Positions 1 to 5,460 of a stretch of DNA of 6,143 bases are shown piece after piece. The stretch is from contig JACPQK010000057.1 in the NCBI GenBank assembly GCA_016190535.1, forward strand, positions 1 through 6,143, written 5' to 3'. Source of the DNA: Chloroflexota bacterium. Lineage in GTDB: Bacteria; Chloroflexota; Dehalococcoidia; JACPQK01. The notes under the pieces were generated by a model. That model ran no database searches and was not told where the DNA came from. It worked only from the letters and a program-made list of their open reading frames with translations. The stretch's first letter is position 1; every line of letters starts with the position of its first letter. The translations under genes were made by a program, and so were the position numbers.

Positions 1-247
1 CCACCACCTGATGGTGGGCCAGCACCCAGCGCTGCGCCACCTCTTGGTCGTGGGTCTGATAGGGCAGGGCCGGACCGTCGTGGACCAGGGCACCCAGCCT
101 CTGGTACAATACTGGACTTACCTCCTGGCCCTCGATGCCGATAGCGCCCAGGTTTGCCCCTTGGTCTACCAGGGCCACGCAGTAGACATAACATGCCGAC
201 CGGCCGGTCTGCAAAGGAGTGGGGGTCCCCTGGATGGCTGCCGTCAT
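1..247 (-). CDS. gvpF/L: third GvpF/L-family protein, 3' partial
   Basis: Reading the minus strand from the ATG at 247, which overlaps the gvpK stop as ATGA, the frame is open for 82 codons to the window edge. The translation contains YVYCVAL (about residues 20-26), then LGAIGIEGQEV, LGALVHDGPALPYQ and QRWVLAHHQVV. This is the usual start of GvpF/L: a beta-strand with YxYC, a LGAIGI turn, and the helix with LAHHQVV that precedes the LP..FGT motif, which lies beyond the edge. It differs strongly from the other two copies in this cluster and has a longer N-terminus (MTAAIQGTPTP..). The overlap with gvpK implies translational coupling. Confidence 0.88.
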   Translation of the reverse strand, partial: MTAAIQGTPTPLQTGRSACYVYCVALVDQGANLGAIGIEGQEVSPVLYQRLGALVHDGPALPYQTHDQEVAQRWVLAHHQVV

Positions 248-570
248 TGGGTTAGCCCTCCTGTAGGGGTCTCGGCAGGCAGGCCCGGCTCCAGAACGTT
301 ATTGACCAGGTCCGCTATAGCCTGGTCCAGACCATCCCGGAAGGCCTTCACCGATTGAGTGACCCCCATCTCCACCTTGATCCTGTCCAGGGCGCTTTCC
401 AGCTCCATCAGGGCGACCCCCAGCCTTTCCACCTCCCTCTCCGTGAGGCTCCCCGCCGCCATGCGTTTCAGGGCCTGGAGGCGGAGGGTCTCCTCTATGA
501 TCTCCACCAGGGCCAGCACCAGCCCCAGGATAGCGCCCTTGAGGTCCTCCTGGTCTAGGTCAATGAGCAT
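244..570 (-). CDS. gvpK: gas vesicle protein GvpK
   Basis: GvpK is a small helical accessory protein essential for vesicle formation in the model systems tested; its precise role is unsettled. The 108 residues carry the family core LVLALVEIIEETLRLQALKRMAAGSLTEREVERLGVALMELESALDRIKVEMGV (17-70), with RLQALKRM, GSLTE.EVERLG and ALM.LE as hallmarks. The N-terminus before the core is unusually short, and a 38-residue tail (TQSVKAFRDGLDQ.. to GLTQ) follows where many GvpK proteins have only a brief acidic end. The ATG at 570 lies four bases after the gvpH stop, with a weak AGGAAGG upstream. Its TGA overlaps the next start as ATGA. Confidence 0.94.
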   Translation of the reverse strand: MLIDLDQEDLKGAILGLVLALVEIIEETLRLQALKRMAAGSLTEREVERLGVALMELESALDRIKVEMGVTQSVKAFRDGLDQAIADLVNNVLEPGLPAETPTGGLTQ

Positions 571-574
571 GGTT

Positions 575-1114
575 CTAGACCTTCCTCTTCCCGATGCGCA
601 CCTCCAGGACGCCGTTGCGGCAGTTCAGGGACATACTGTCAGGGTCCAGGTCGCCTTCCAGGGTCAAGGTCTTCCTGTAGTTACGCCGGGCGCTCCCCCT
701 GGTGGCGATGGAAAGCACCTGGCCCTGGAGCTTCACCTCCATATCCTGGAGTCCTACCCCCGGGACATCGGCCACCACCACGACCTGCTCCGGCTCATGA
801 ATAATATCCAGGGGGGGCTCCGTATCCTCCTCGGGGCTTTGCGTCCGGCTTGCCTCCGGGCCCGTCTTCCCCAGGGTGCCCAGGTGGAACTCCCGGGACC
901 CCCAGGGGCCGCGGGTGCGCACGTGCCCGGAGACGACTGCCTGGTCCCCCGCAACTGCTCTCAGCTTCTCCTGTAGCTCACTCAGCCGTTTCCCCAGGCT
1001 CTCTGGAGAGGCTAGGAGTTCCCCCAGATCGATCCTCAAGCCCAAGATGTCCAGAACCCCACCGATCAGGTTGGACTCTCCGGTCTCCTCCCTTTTCCTT
1101 TCCTCTTCGACCAT
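575..1114 (-). CDS. gvpH: Hsp20/alpha-crystallin gas vesicle protein, GvpH-type
   Basis: A 179-residue small heat-shock-like protein. Residues about 102-177 form an alpha-crystallin domain: LDIIHEPEQVVVVADVPGV, DMEVKLQGQVLSIATRG, YRKTLTLEGDLDPDSMSLNCRNGVLEVRIGK, with the characteristic NGVLEV near the end. The N-terminal 70 residues are acidic, then amphipathic (LIGGVLDILGLRIDLGELL), followed by a linker rich in Ser, Pro and Glu (about 84-100). This plan matches GvpH of haloarchaea and the Hsp20 proteins of bacterial clusters, which are thought to keep aggregation-prone shell subunits soluble. A C-terminal IXI motif, which many Hsp20 proteins use to oligomerise, is not evident. AGGAGG at 1128-1123, inside the end of the shell gene and eight bases from the ATG, suggests strong translation. 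It lies three bases from gvpJ and four from gvpK. Confidence 0.88.
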   Translation of the reverse strand: MVEEERKREETGESNLIGGVLDILGLRIDLGELLASPESLGKRLSELQEKLRAVAGDQAVVSGHVRTRGPWGSREFHLGTLGKTGPEASRTQSPEEDTEPPLDIIHEPEQVVVVADVPGVGLQDMEVKLQGQVLSIATRGSARRNYRKTLTLEGDLDPDSMSLNCRNGVLEVRIGKRKV

Positions 1115-1117
1115 AGC

Positions 1118-1399
1118 TCATACCTCCTGGTCTACGGTGAGGGGTAGGTTGCCATTGCGGCGGACTCCTGCCTCCAGGGGAGCGGGGCTGGCAGGGAGCC
1201 TGGTCCCCGAGGGGAACTCCAGCCCGTACCTGGCCGCCGTCTCAAAGGAGGCCAGGGCAGCCCGGATCTTGATCCCCAGCAGCTCTACCCCTATCACGGA
1301 TACGGTGATGTCGGCGTTGATGACCAGCCCCTTGTCCAGGATGCGGTCTATGACGTCGGCCAGTGTGCCTGGCGCTAGTTGTTGTGGACTGGTGGTCAT
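1118..1399 (-). CDS. gvpJ: GvpA-superfamily shell protein, probably GvpJ-type
   Basis: Member of the GvpA/J/M/S family. The core LADVIDRILDKGLVINADITVSVIGVELLGIKIRAALASFETA (13-56) has the alpha1-beta1-beta2-alpha2 plan of shell subunits, with the conserved DKG and the GVELL turn. After the core there is a 35-residue tail rich in Pro, Gly and Arg (from EFPSGTRLPA on). The main GvpA usually stops soon after alpha2 and has IEARVV.ASVETY, whereas this protein has IKIRAALASFETAARYG. I therefore favour a minor, GvpJ-type subunit, thought to act in tip formation or nucleation. The J-versus-A choice is less sure than the family. AAGGGGGACAAGGG precedes the ATG at 1399. The last codons carry the Shine-Dalgarno of the next gene, three bases away. 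Confidence 0.9.
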   Translation of the reverse strand: MTTSPQQLAPGTLADVIDRILDKGLVINADITVSVIGVELLGIKIRAALASFETAARYGLEFPSGTRLPASPAPLEAGVRRNGNLPLTVDQEV

Positions 1400-1450
1400 C
1401 CCTTGTCCCCCTTTTCTACCCTTTCTGGGTGGCCTATGGGCACTGGGGTT

Positions 1451-1747
1451 TCACCGCTGCACCCGGAGCTGGCTGGGCCATTCGGACGTCCCCTCCTCGT
1501 CTCCCACCTCGCTCCGCAGCCGGGTGCGTTTGCGCTCGAAGCTCAGCAGGGATCCCTCCTCAGACAGCAGCACCTCGTAGTTCCCGATGACATCGGTGCT
1601 GGAGGGGATTCTGACCATCTCCAGCATCTCCACCCGTACCTGCCAGCCCGCATCACTTTTCTGTGCCCGGACTACGGACACGGGCGTAAGGCCAGTTACC
1701 TCCGCCAGTTGTCGCCTGGCCCTTTCCAGGGCCTCGGGCATTTCCAT
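1451..1747 (-). CDS. gvpO: gas vesicle protein GvpO
   Basis: GvpO is an accessory protein common in actinobacterial, haloarchaeal and related gas vesicle clusters; its biochemical role is not settled. In this 98-residue protein the family core is visible: an N-terminal helix ALERARRQLAEVTG, then VSVVRAQKSDAGWQVRVEMLEMVRIPSSTDVIGNYEVLLSEEGSLLSFERKRTR across residues 23-76. The GW.V.VE..E..R.P..TDV...YEV pattern identifies the family. GGGGGAGG with the gvpG stop inside the spacer precedes the ATG at 1747; an ATG two codons on is less well placed. The acidic C-terminal tail (SEVGDEEGTSEW) is not conserved as far as I know. A 51-base gap to the next gene holds only that gene's ribosome binding site. 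Confidence 0.92.
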   Translation of the reverse strand: MEMPEALERARRQLAEVTGLTPVSVVRAQKSDAGWQVRVEMLEMVRIPSSTDVIGNYEVLLSEEGSLLSFERKRTRLRSEVGDEEGTSEWPSQLRVQR

Positions 1748-1749
1748 AG

Positions 1750-2043
1750 CTACCTCCCCCCGTCTCTGTAAGGCGGTGGAGCGGGACCGCCGTGGTCCAG
1801 ATCAGCGCGCTCTCTAAAGGCGTCGAGCAGCGTAAGCAATGCCTCCTCCTCTCGCTGGTATTCCTCCTCGGAGATGGTTCCCTCCTCGTACCTCTCCTGA
1901 AGCTCTAATAGCTGACCGCGGGCAGCCCACCCCCTTTCCAGGGCGTCTTGCTGGGCCCTCTCCGCCAGGGGGGTAGCCAGCCAGCCCATCAGCCGGGGAG
2001 CACCCAGGACGGGCAGGGTGAGCAGCGCCCAGAGGAGCCTCAT
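1750..2043 (-). CDS. gvpG: gas vesicle protein GvpG
   Basis: GvpG is a small, conserved accessory protein of gas vesicle assembly, part of the minimal gene set with GvpF/L, K, J and others. The 97 residues show the family layout: a hydrophobic N-terminal segment (LLWALLTLPVLGAPRLMGWLA, broken by Pro/Gly) reading into LAERAQQD, then a Glu-rich helix and the hallmark LLELQERYEEGTISEEEYQREEEALLTLL at 45-73. The C-terminus (GGPAPPPYRDGGR) is a short disordered tail. The N-terminus could be mistaken for a signal peptide, but family membership makes secretion unlikely. The start overlaps the previous stop by ATGA, and the gene ends two bases before gvpO. Confidence 0.93.
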   Translation of the reverse strand: MRLLWALLTLPVLGAPRLMGWLATPLAERAQQDALERGWAARGQLLELQERYEEGTISEEEYQREEEALLTLLDAFRERADLDHGGPAPPPYRDGGR

Positions 2044-2819
2044 GGTCCAAGGCCCCCCCAGTCCACCACGATGTTGACGAAGTTGTAGGGGGGCACCGGG
2101 CCCACGTACTTCAGGGACACCCGTGGCTCCACCCTCGCCTCCAGCTTCCCCACAGCGCTATCGAACTCTTCCCCCCGGGCCACATCCACCAGGAAGGCAG
2201 CGTTGACGATCATCCTGTCTCCCAGGACGCTGTTCTGGCGGCTGTCGTGGGAGATGGGCTGTAGTGCTTCCAGGATGGCTGCCGCCTCCCGGCTCTTTTT
2301 CTGCTCCAGGGTCTCCTTCACCATCTTCCCCAGGCCGATGCCAGCATAGCGAGCGACCTCGGCAGGCTTTCCCCGCAGGTTGTCCCGCAACTGACGAATA
2401 TGGGGATTTTCGGCCAGCAGCTCCGCAAAGAGGCCCTTCTCGTCCATCCACATAGCTTTGAGGCCCAGCTCCACCCTGCCTTCCATCCGGGCCAGGAGCT
2501 GCTGGAACTCCTCGCCCCGCCGGGCCAGCAGCCTCCGGATGTCCTCCTCCGCCGAAGCCCGGTCGGTGACCGTGCCAAAGCGGACGGGCAGCAGGGTGTA
2601 TTCCCTCATCACCCTTTCCAGGACCCGCTCGTGGGCGATGATGTTGGCCCGGGAAACCCGGCAGGCCCCTTCCGGGGCCTCGCTGACCACCATAGCCAGG
2701 TCCCCCAGGGGTACGGTGAACACGGGGCCTGGGCCTCCCCCTACGGGAGAGACGCCGTCGAAGGGCCGCCCCTCCCGGCAGCGGATGATGCAGTAAAGGT
2801 ATCTGGCTTCCCGTTCCAT
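2040..2819 (-). CDS. gvpF/L: GvpF/L-family gas vesicle protein
   Basis: A second GvpF/L paralogue, 259 residues and of normal family length. Marks are YLYCII (7-12), the helix AHERVLERVMREYTLLPVRFGTV (62-84), LGDRMIVNAAFLVDVAR (199-215) and KYVGPVPPYNFVNIVV (237-252). It is clearly diverged from the upstream copy and lacks that copy's J-like extension, so the two probably have separate tasks, as GvpF and GvpL do in other clusters; which is which cannot be told here. I use the ATG at 2819, preceded by GGGAGAAGGA, and not the TTG one codon earlier. The TGA overlaps the gvpG start as ATGA, implying translational coupling to gvpG. Confidence 0.95.
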   Translation of the reverse strand: MEREARYLYCIIRCREGRPFDGVSPVGGGPGPVFTVPLGDLAMVVSEAPEGACRVSRANIIAHERVLERVMREYTLLPVRFGTVTDRASAEEDIRRLLARRGEEFQQLLARMEGRVELGLKAMWMDEKGLFAELLAENPHIRQLRDNLRGKPAEVARYAGIGLGKMVKETLEQKKSREAAAILEALQPISHDSRQNSVLGDRMIVNAAFLVDVARGEEFDSAVGKLEARVEPRVSLKYVGPVPPYNFVNIVVDWGGLGP

Positions 2820-2823
2820 CAAG

Positions 2824-2833
2824 TCCTTCTCCC
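2824..2833 (-). promoter_or_regulatory. ribosome binding site of the second gvpF/L
   Basis: GGGAGAAGGA on the minus strand, four bases before the ATG at 2819 (nine from the GGGAG core). It sits in the 30-base gap after the first gvpF/L stop and gives the second copy independent initiation. Confidence 0.65.
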
Positions 2834-2849
2834 GTTAGAGGGTCCGGGC

Positions 2850-3893
2850 CTATCCGGGATCCGGGCCGATGTCCTCATCAGCCAAGCGGCGCAAGGCGGG
2901 GATGAAGAGGACAGATTGGTCCCCCAGAGGACTGGTCTGGAGGTGGGGGTCGGCAGAGGCCTGAGAGTAGGCCTGGAGCAGGGCAAAGGCCTGCCGGGCC
3001 TTTGCCCATTGCTCCCTGGCCGGTGGGTCTATCTCCAGATGGCCCTGCAGTTTCGCCGCCACCCGGCGGTAGGCCCTCCTCACCTCGGTTTCTGACAGTT
3101 CGTCCCCCAACTCCAGCAGTTGACGGGCCTCTTCCAACTGGCAGGCGCTTACCCGGGTGACGTCTACGGTGCAGAAGCTGTAAGGGGGCAGCGGACCGAT
3201 CACCCGGAAGGTGATTCCGCCGTGGAAAAGCTGGTCCAGGGTCCGGAGGCGCTCCTCCAACTCTCGCTGTCGCGCCTTCTCCACCAGGAAAGCCATGTTC
3301 ATGACCATCTGGTCGGAGAGCAGGGAGCGGCGGACTACGTCCAGGGGCAGGGACTGAAGGTGGGATAAGATAATCTCCTGGTAATGCTTGCGCCGCCGGT
3401 CCAGGCAGGTCTTCACCAACTGGCCCAGGCGCAGCCGCTCCTCAAAACTGGGCAGGCCCTGGGCGCTGGCCTCGTCTCTGGCCGAGAGGACCTCTTGCTC
3501 CCGGCTGACCTCCTGGATTACCTGGCCCAAGTCCCAGGTGGCGGCTAGCTCTATCTCAACTTTGTCCCGGACGCAGTCCAGGGCGCTCAGGAGCGCCTTC
3601 TGTCCCTGAGAGAGGAGCGCACGCACTTCCCCGGGGTCGGCCAGCACCGTGCCAAACTTCACGGGGAGGACAGCGCGGTTTTGCATTATCTGCTCCACCA
3701 CGCGCTGGTGCGCCAGTAGCTGCTGCACCAGCTCCTCCTTGGTCAATGCAGCCAGGGGACTGCCCTGGTAGGGGCTTACCAGGCAGGCCACGTTGTCCTC
3801 CGCTACCAGGTAGGTAGGCTCAGGATAGCCTGTCTCCCGCATGGAGGTAACCACCCCCCGGGCCTCTAAAATGCAGTAGAGATAAATGCCCAA
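2850..3893 (-). CDS. gvpF/L: GvpF/L-family gas vesicle protein with degenerate J-domain-like C-terminus
   Basis: GvpF/L proteins bind GvpA-family subunits and other Gvp proteins during nucleation and assembly of the shell. Family marks in this 347-residue protein are YLYCI (4-8), the HQRVVE helix with AVLPVKFGTV (62-83), LSDQMVMNMAFLVEKAR (192-208) and FRVIGPLPPYSF (229-240). A standard member ends near residue 248; this one has about 100 more. Residues 254-312 look like a J-domain: ARQLLELG, then SETEVRRAYRRVAAKL, then WAKARQAFALLQAY. The place of the HPD motif that stimulates Hsp70 holds QGH (283-285), so it should not act as a normal co-chaperone. The tail is unassigned. The start is taken as TTG at 3893, which puts YLYC at its usual place and follows AAGGGCAAGGA; no ATG or GTG serves better. 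It follows the palindromic gap and lies 30 bases before the second gvpF/L. Confidence 0.93.
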   Translation of the reverse strand: MGIYLYCILEARGVVTSMRETGYPEPTYLVAEDNVACLVSPYQGSPLAALTKEELVQQLLAHQRVVEQIMQNRAVLPVKFGTVLADPGEVRALLSQGQKALLSALDCVRDKVEIELAATWDLGQVIQEVSREQEVLSARDEASAQGLPSFEERLRLGQLVKTCLDRRRKHYQEIILSHLQSLPLDVVRRSLLSDQMVMNMAFLVEKARQRELEERLRTLDQLFHGGITFRVIGPLPPYSFCTVDVTRVSACQLEEARQLLELGDELSETEVRRAYRRVAAKLQGHLEIDPPAREQWAKARQAFALLQAYSQASADPHLQTSPLGDQSVLFIPALRRLADEDIGPDPG

Positions 3894-4012
3894 GTCCTTG
3901 CCCTTACATCCTCCGCTACTGGGGTGTCCCTGAAGATGAGTGCCAAAGCCGTGTTGCTTGCGGCACCCCTCATCCCTTCGCTCCTGTCAAAATCGGCATG
4001 ACACCGGCCCGT

Positions 4013-4036
4013 AGCCCTGGCCTTCAGGCCAGGGCT
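4013..4036. repeat. perfect inverted repeat, 10-bp stem with TTCA loop
   Basis: AGCCCTGGCC at 4013-4022 is perfectly complementary to GGCCAGGGCT at 4027-4036, leaving TTCA as loop. It is GC-rich and very stable on either strand. No T-tract follows on either side, so a recombination, processing or mRNA-stabilising role is as likely as termination. Confidence 0.85.
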
Positions 4037-4083
4037 GGTGCCTTCAGGGGCCGCCACATAGCGTTCCTGTCGTGCAACGTAGC

Positions 4084-4101
4084 CCCGCCCTGAAGGGCGG
4101 G
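4084..4101. repeat. perfect inverted repeat, 7-bp stem with TGAA loop
   Basis: CCCGCCC (4084-4090) pairs with GGGCGGG (4095-4101) around TGAA. It shares its loop core with the hairpin at 4013-4036, read on the other strand, which suggests both belong to one repetitive element in opposite orientations. Confidence 0.85.
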
Positions 4102-4124
4102 ACTTCGACTTCAGGGACGGGACG

Positions 4125-4448
4125 CTAGTAGTCAATAACTAGCTGCTTACCTGGGCGGTGCCCCTTGACCTCCGAAAGGGGGGCACCCCCGGGGTCCCCG
4201 CTGGATACCTCCTGTTGGACCGTGCCTGCCCTTTTGACGAGGGTCTCCCGCACTCTGAGGAGTCGCCCCTCGATGCGCTGTCTCCGCTTGGCCAGCGCCG
4301 TCAGCTCCGATTGCAGTCGCAGGTTCTCCATGCCCAACGAGAGCACCTCCAGGTAGGTTGTGCTCCGATGGCGGGGAGTGGAACGGGCATGGATGCTCAG
4401 GGCAGTCCGCACATCCCCCAGGGTTCTCATTCTCGTAAGACCGCTCAT
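4125..4448 (-). CDS. short coiled-coil gas vesicle accessory protein, GvpV-like
   Basis: A 107-residue protein. Its N-terminus is basic (MSGLTRMRTLGDVR, then RSTPRHRSTTYLEV). Residues about 36-73 form a charged amphipathic helix or coiled coil (MENLRLQSELTALAKRRQRIEGRLLRVRE). The C-terminal 30 residues are Gly/Pro-rich and probably disordered. The pattern of basic N-terminal segment, a short region with Tyr-Leu, then a Lys/Arg/Glu helix with KRRQRI resembles the small GvpV proteins next to gvpN in several bacteria, but I cannot align it firmly and leave the symbol empty. The frame is open further upstream, but GGGAG at 4461-4457, directly after the gvpN stop and eight bases before the ATG at 4448, sets the start; an alternative ATG seven codons in has no better site. 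The gene is 13 bases from gvpN and surely co-transcribed with it. The palindromic region begins straight after its TAG. Confidence 0.8.
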   Translation of the reverse strand: MSGLTRMRTLGDVRTALSIHARSTPRHRSTTYLEVLSLGMENLRLQSELTALAKRRQRIEGRLLRVRETLVKRAGTVQQEVSSGDPGGAPLSEVKGHRPGKQLVIDY

Positions 4449-4456
4449 CTCATCGT

Positions 4457-4461
4457 CTCCC
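4457..4461 (-). promoter_or_regulatory. ribosome binding site of the GvpV-like gene
   Basis: Minus strand reads TAA-GGGAG-ACGATGAG-ATG: the gvpN stop codon, the Shine-Dalgarno core and the ATG at 4448 are fused into 18 bases. This rules out the longer open frame reaching back to 4583, which would overlap gvpN. Confidence 0.7.
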
Positions 4462-5406
4462 TTAAGGCCAGGACTTCGCCCCCGCGGGCACCGGTGCAGT
4501 AGCCAGGATATCGTCCAGCACCTCCCTGACCCTGGAGACCCGGACGGCGTTACCGCTCCGACAGGACTGGGACCCCAGGACATCCAGGCATACCTGCCGA
4601 AAGAGGGCGTCCCTCTGGGGGGAACCGTTCACCAGCGTCATCGCCTTGGCTACCATGATGCAGCCTCGGATAGTGGGGGGAACCTCGCATACACCCGCCT
4701 CCCGGAGGCTGCGCACGGTATACACAATCCTTTCCGCCTCTGCCCTGTCAATACCGGACTTGGTCTGGGTGATGGCTACCTCTGTCTCCTCGTCAAACTG
4801 GTCCAGGTCCAGGGTGATCATCCGGTCCCGGAGGGCATTCTGGCTGCGGTAGACGCCGGCGTATTCCTCCGGGTTGCTGGTAAAGATGGCTGTGAACTGA
4901 GGGTGCACCTTCAGGTAGCCGCCCCCATTCCGGGCCGAGGGTAGCTCCAGGACCTTCTCCTGGAGCACCGAGAGCAGGACGTTGTTGGCCTCGGGGCGGG
5001 AGCGGGTGAACTCGTCGTAGATCAGGGTGAGGCCATAGCGACAGGCCATAGTGAGCCGGTTGTCCGTCCACCGGTTGGTCATGTCCTCTTCCGTCTTGAG
5101 CACGGACTGTATGTAGTTGTCCAGCACCCTTCTCACCGTAAAGCCGTGCTCTGCCCCCACCAGGTCGGAGGTGGAGAACTCCTCGTCCCCGTGGACGAGG
5201 ATAACCGGCCGGCCCAGCTTGGTAGCTACATGCAGGGCCAGAGTGGTCTTCCCGGTGCCCGCGGCCCCCCGGAAGTGGATGGGGAAGCCAGCGCCCAGGT
5301 AAATCAGCGCCCGCTCCACGATGCTGCGCACAAAAGGCGTCTCCACGAAGCTGGGTAGCGACCGGGGCTGCAACAGCGCTGGAAGCCCTTCTATTTCCAG
5401 GTCCAT
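4462..5406 (-). CDS. gvpN: gas vesicle protein GvpN, AAA+ ATPase
   Basis: GvpN is a MoxR-like AAA+ ATPase of gas vesicle clusters, needed for vesicles to reach full size, probably by remodelling the growing shell. From the chosen start the protein has 314 residues, normal for the family. Walker A is GAAGTGKT (residues 47-54), Walker B is LTLIYDEF (116-123), a sensor-1 type TSN lies at 166-168, and an Arg-finger-like ALRDR at 181-185. The typical N-terminus places FVETPFVRSI before the helix leading to the P-loop. I start at the ATG at 5406 because GGTGGAG stands five bases upstream; an in-frame ATG at 5451 would add 15 residues but has no ribosome binding site. The gene follows the coiled-coil gene by 54 bases, and its TAA runs straight into the ribosome binding site of the next gene. 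Family assignment is very secure. Confidence 0.96.
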   Translation of the reverse strand: MDLEIEGLPALLQPRSLPSFVETPFVRSIVERALIYLGAGFPIHFRGAAGTGKTTLALHVATKLGRPVILVHGDEEFSTSDLVGAEHGFTVRRVLDNYIQSVLKTEEDMTNRWTDNRLTMACRYGLTLIYDEFTRSRPEANNVLLSVLQEKVLELPSARNGGGYLKVHPQFTAIFTSNPEEYAGVYRSQNALRDRMITLDLDQFDEETEVAITQTKSGIDRAEAERIVYTVRSLREAGVCEVPPTIRGCIMVAKAMTLVNGSPQRDALFRQVCLDVLGSQSCRSGNAVRVSRVREVLDDILATAPVPAGAKSWP

Positions 5407-5411
5407 ACTCT

Positions 5412-5418
5412 CTCCACC
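5412..5418 (-). promoter_or_regulatory. ribosome binding site deciding the gvpN start
   Basis: GGTGGAG on the minus strand, five bases before the ATG at 5406. The alternative upstream ATG at 5451 is preceded by AGTTACACTAC, with no purine-rich anti-Shine-Dalgarno match, so the shorter GvpN is preferred. Confidence 0.7.
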
Positions 5419-5460
5419 CTTGAATTCCCCCGGGCCCAGGCTCCGGGACATGTAGTGTAA

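Larger units (their letters stand above)
3894..4124. repeat. intergenic region rich in palindromes, possible non-autonomous mobile element
   Basis: No convincing gene. The octamer CCTTCAGG/CCTGAAGG, or a near copy, occurs about five times between 3928 and 4116 and forms the loop of at least two strong hairpins (4013-4036 and 4084-4101). A weaker hairpin lies at 4037-4052, and GACTTC is repeated in tandem at 4101-4112. Palindromes of this type often mark IS200/IS605-type ends or MITE-like elements, but no transposase, target duplication or defined end can be seen, so mobility is inference. An 89-codon open frame runs across the region on the minus strand and into the first gvpF/L gene (4135-3866). 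Its composition follows the palindromes, so I treat it as spurious. The hairpins lack T-runs and are not normal intrinsic terminators. The region divides the gvpN block from the gvpF-K block. Confidence 0.6.

Noticed and set aside
359..976. 205-codon plus-strand open frame
   Set aside because: Antisense to gvpK and the Hsp20 gene, which are both recognisable families; long antisense frames are expected at this GC content.
876..1580. 234-codon plus-strand open frame
   Set aside because: Antisense to gvpH, gvpJ and gvpO, Ser/Arg-rich low-complexity product, no family features.
2400..3095. 231-codon plus-strand open frame
   Set aside because: Antisense to both gvpF/L genes; no recognisable domain.
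3962..3990. TTGACA on the minus strand at 3990-3985, a possible -35 box for the gvpF block
   Set aside because: No TATAAT-like hexamer occurs 16-18 bases downstream, so a sigma-70-type promoter is not supported.
4013..4101. Hairpins as intrinsic terminators between the two gene blocks
   Set aside because: Neither stem is followed by a run of T on either strand.
3866..4135. 89-codon minus-strand open frame across the palindromic gap, including a shorter ATG frame from about 3973 preceded by AGGAGCGAAGGG
   Set aside because: Its sequence is dictated by the palindromes, it overlaps the start of the gvpF/L gene, and no family is recognised. The short internal frame has a fair ribosome binding site, but 35 residues with no known relatives are not enough.
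5407..5451. Longer GvpN starting at the ATG at 5451
   Set aside because: No ribosome binding site there, and the 15 added residues are untypical; the ATG at 5406 has a strong site.
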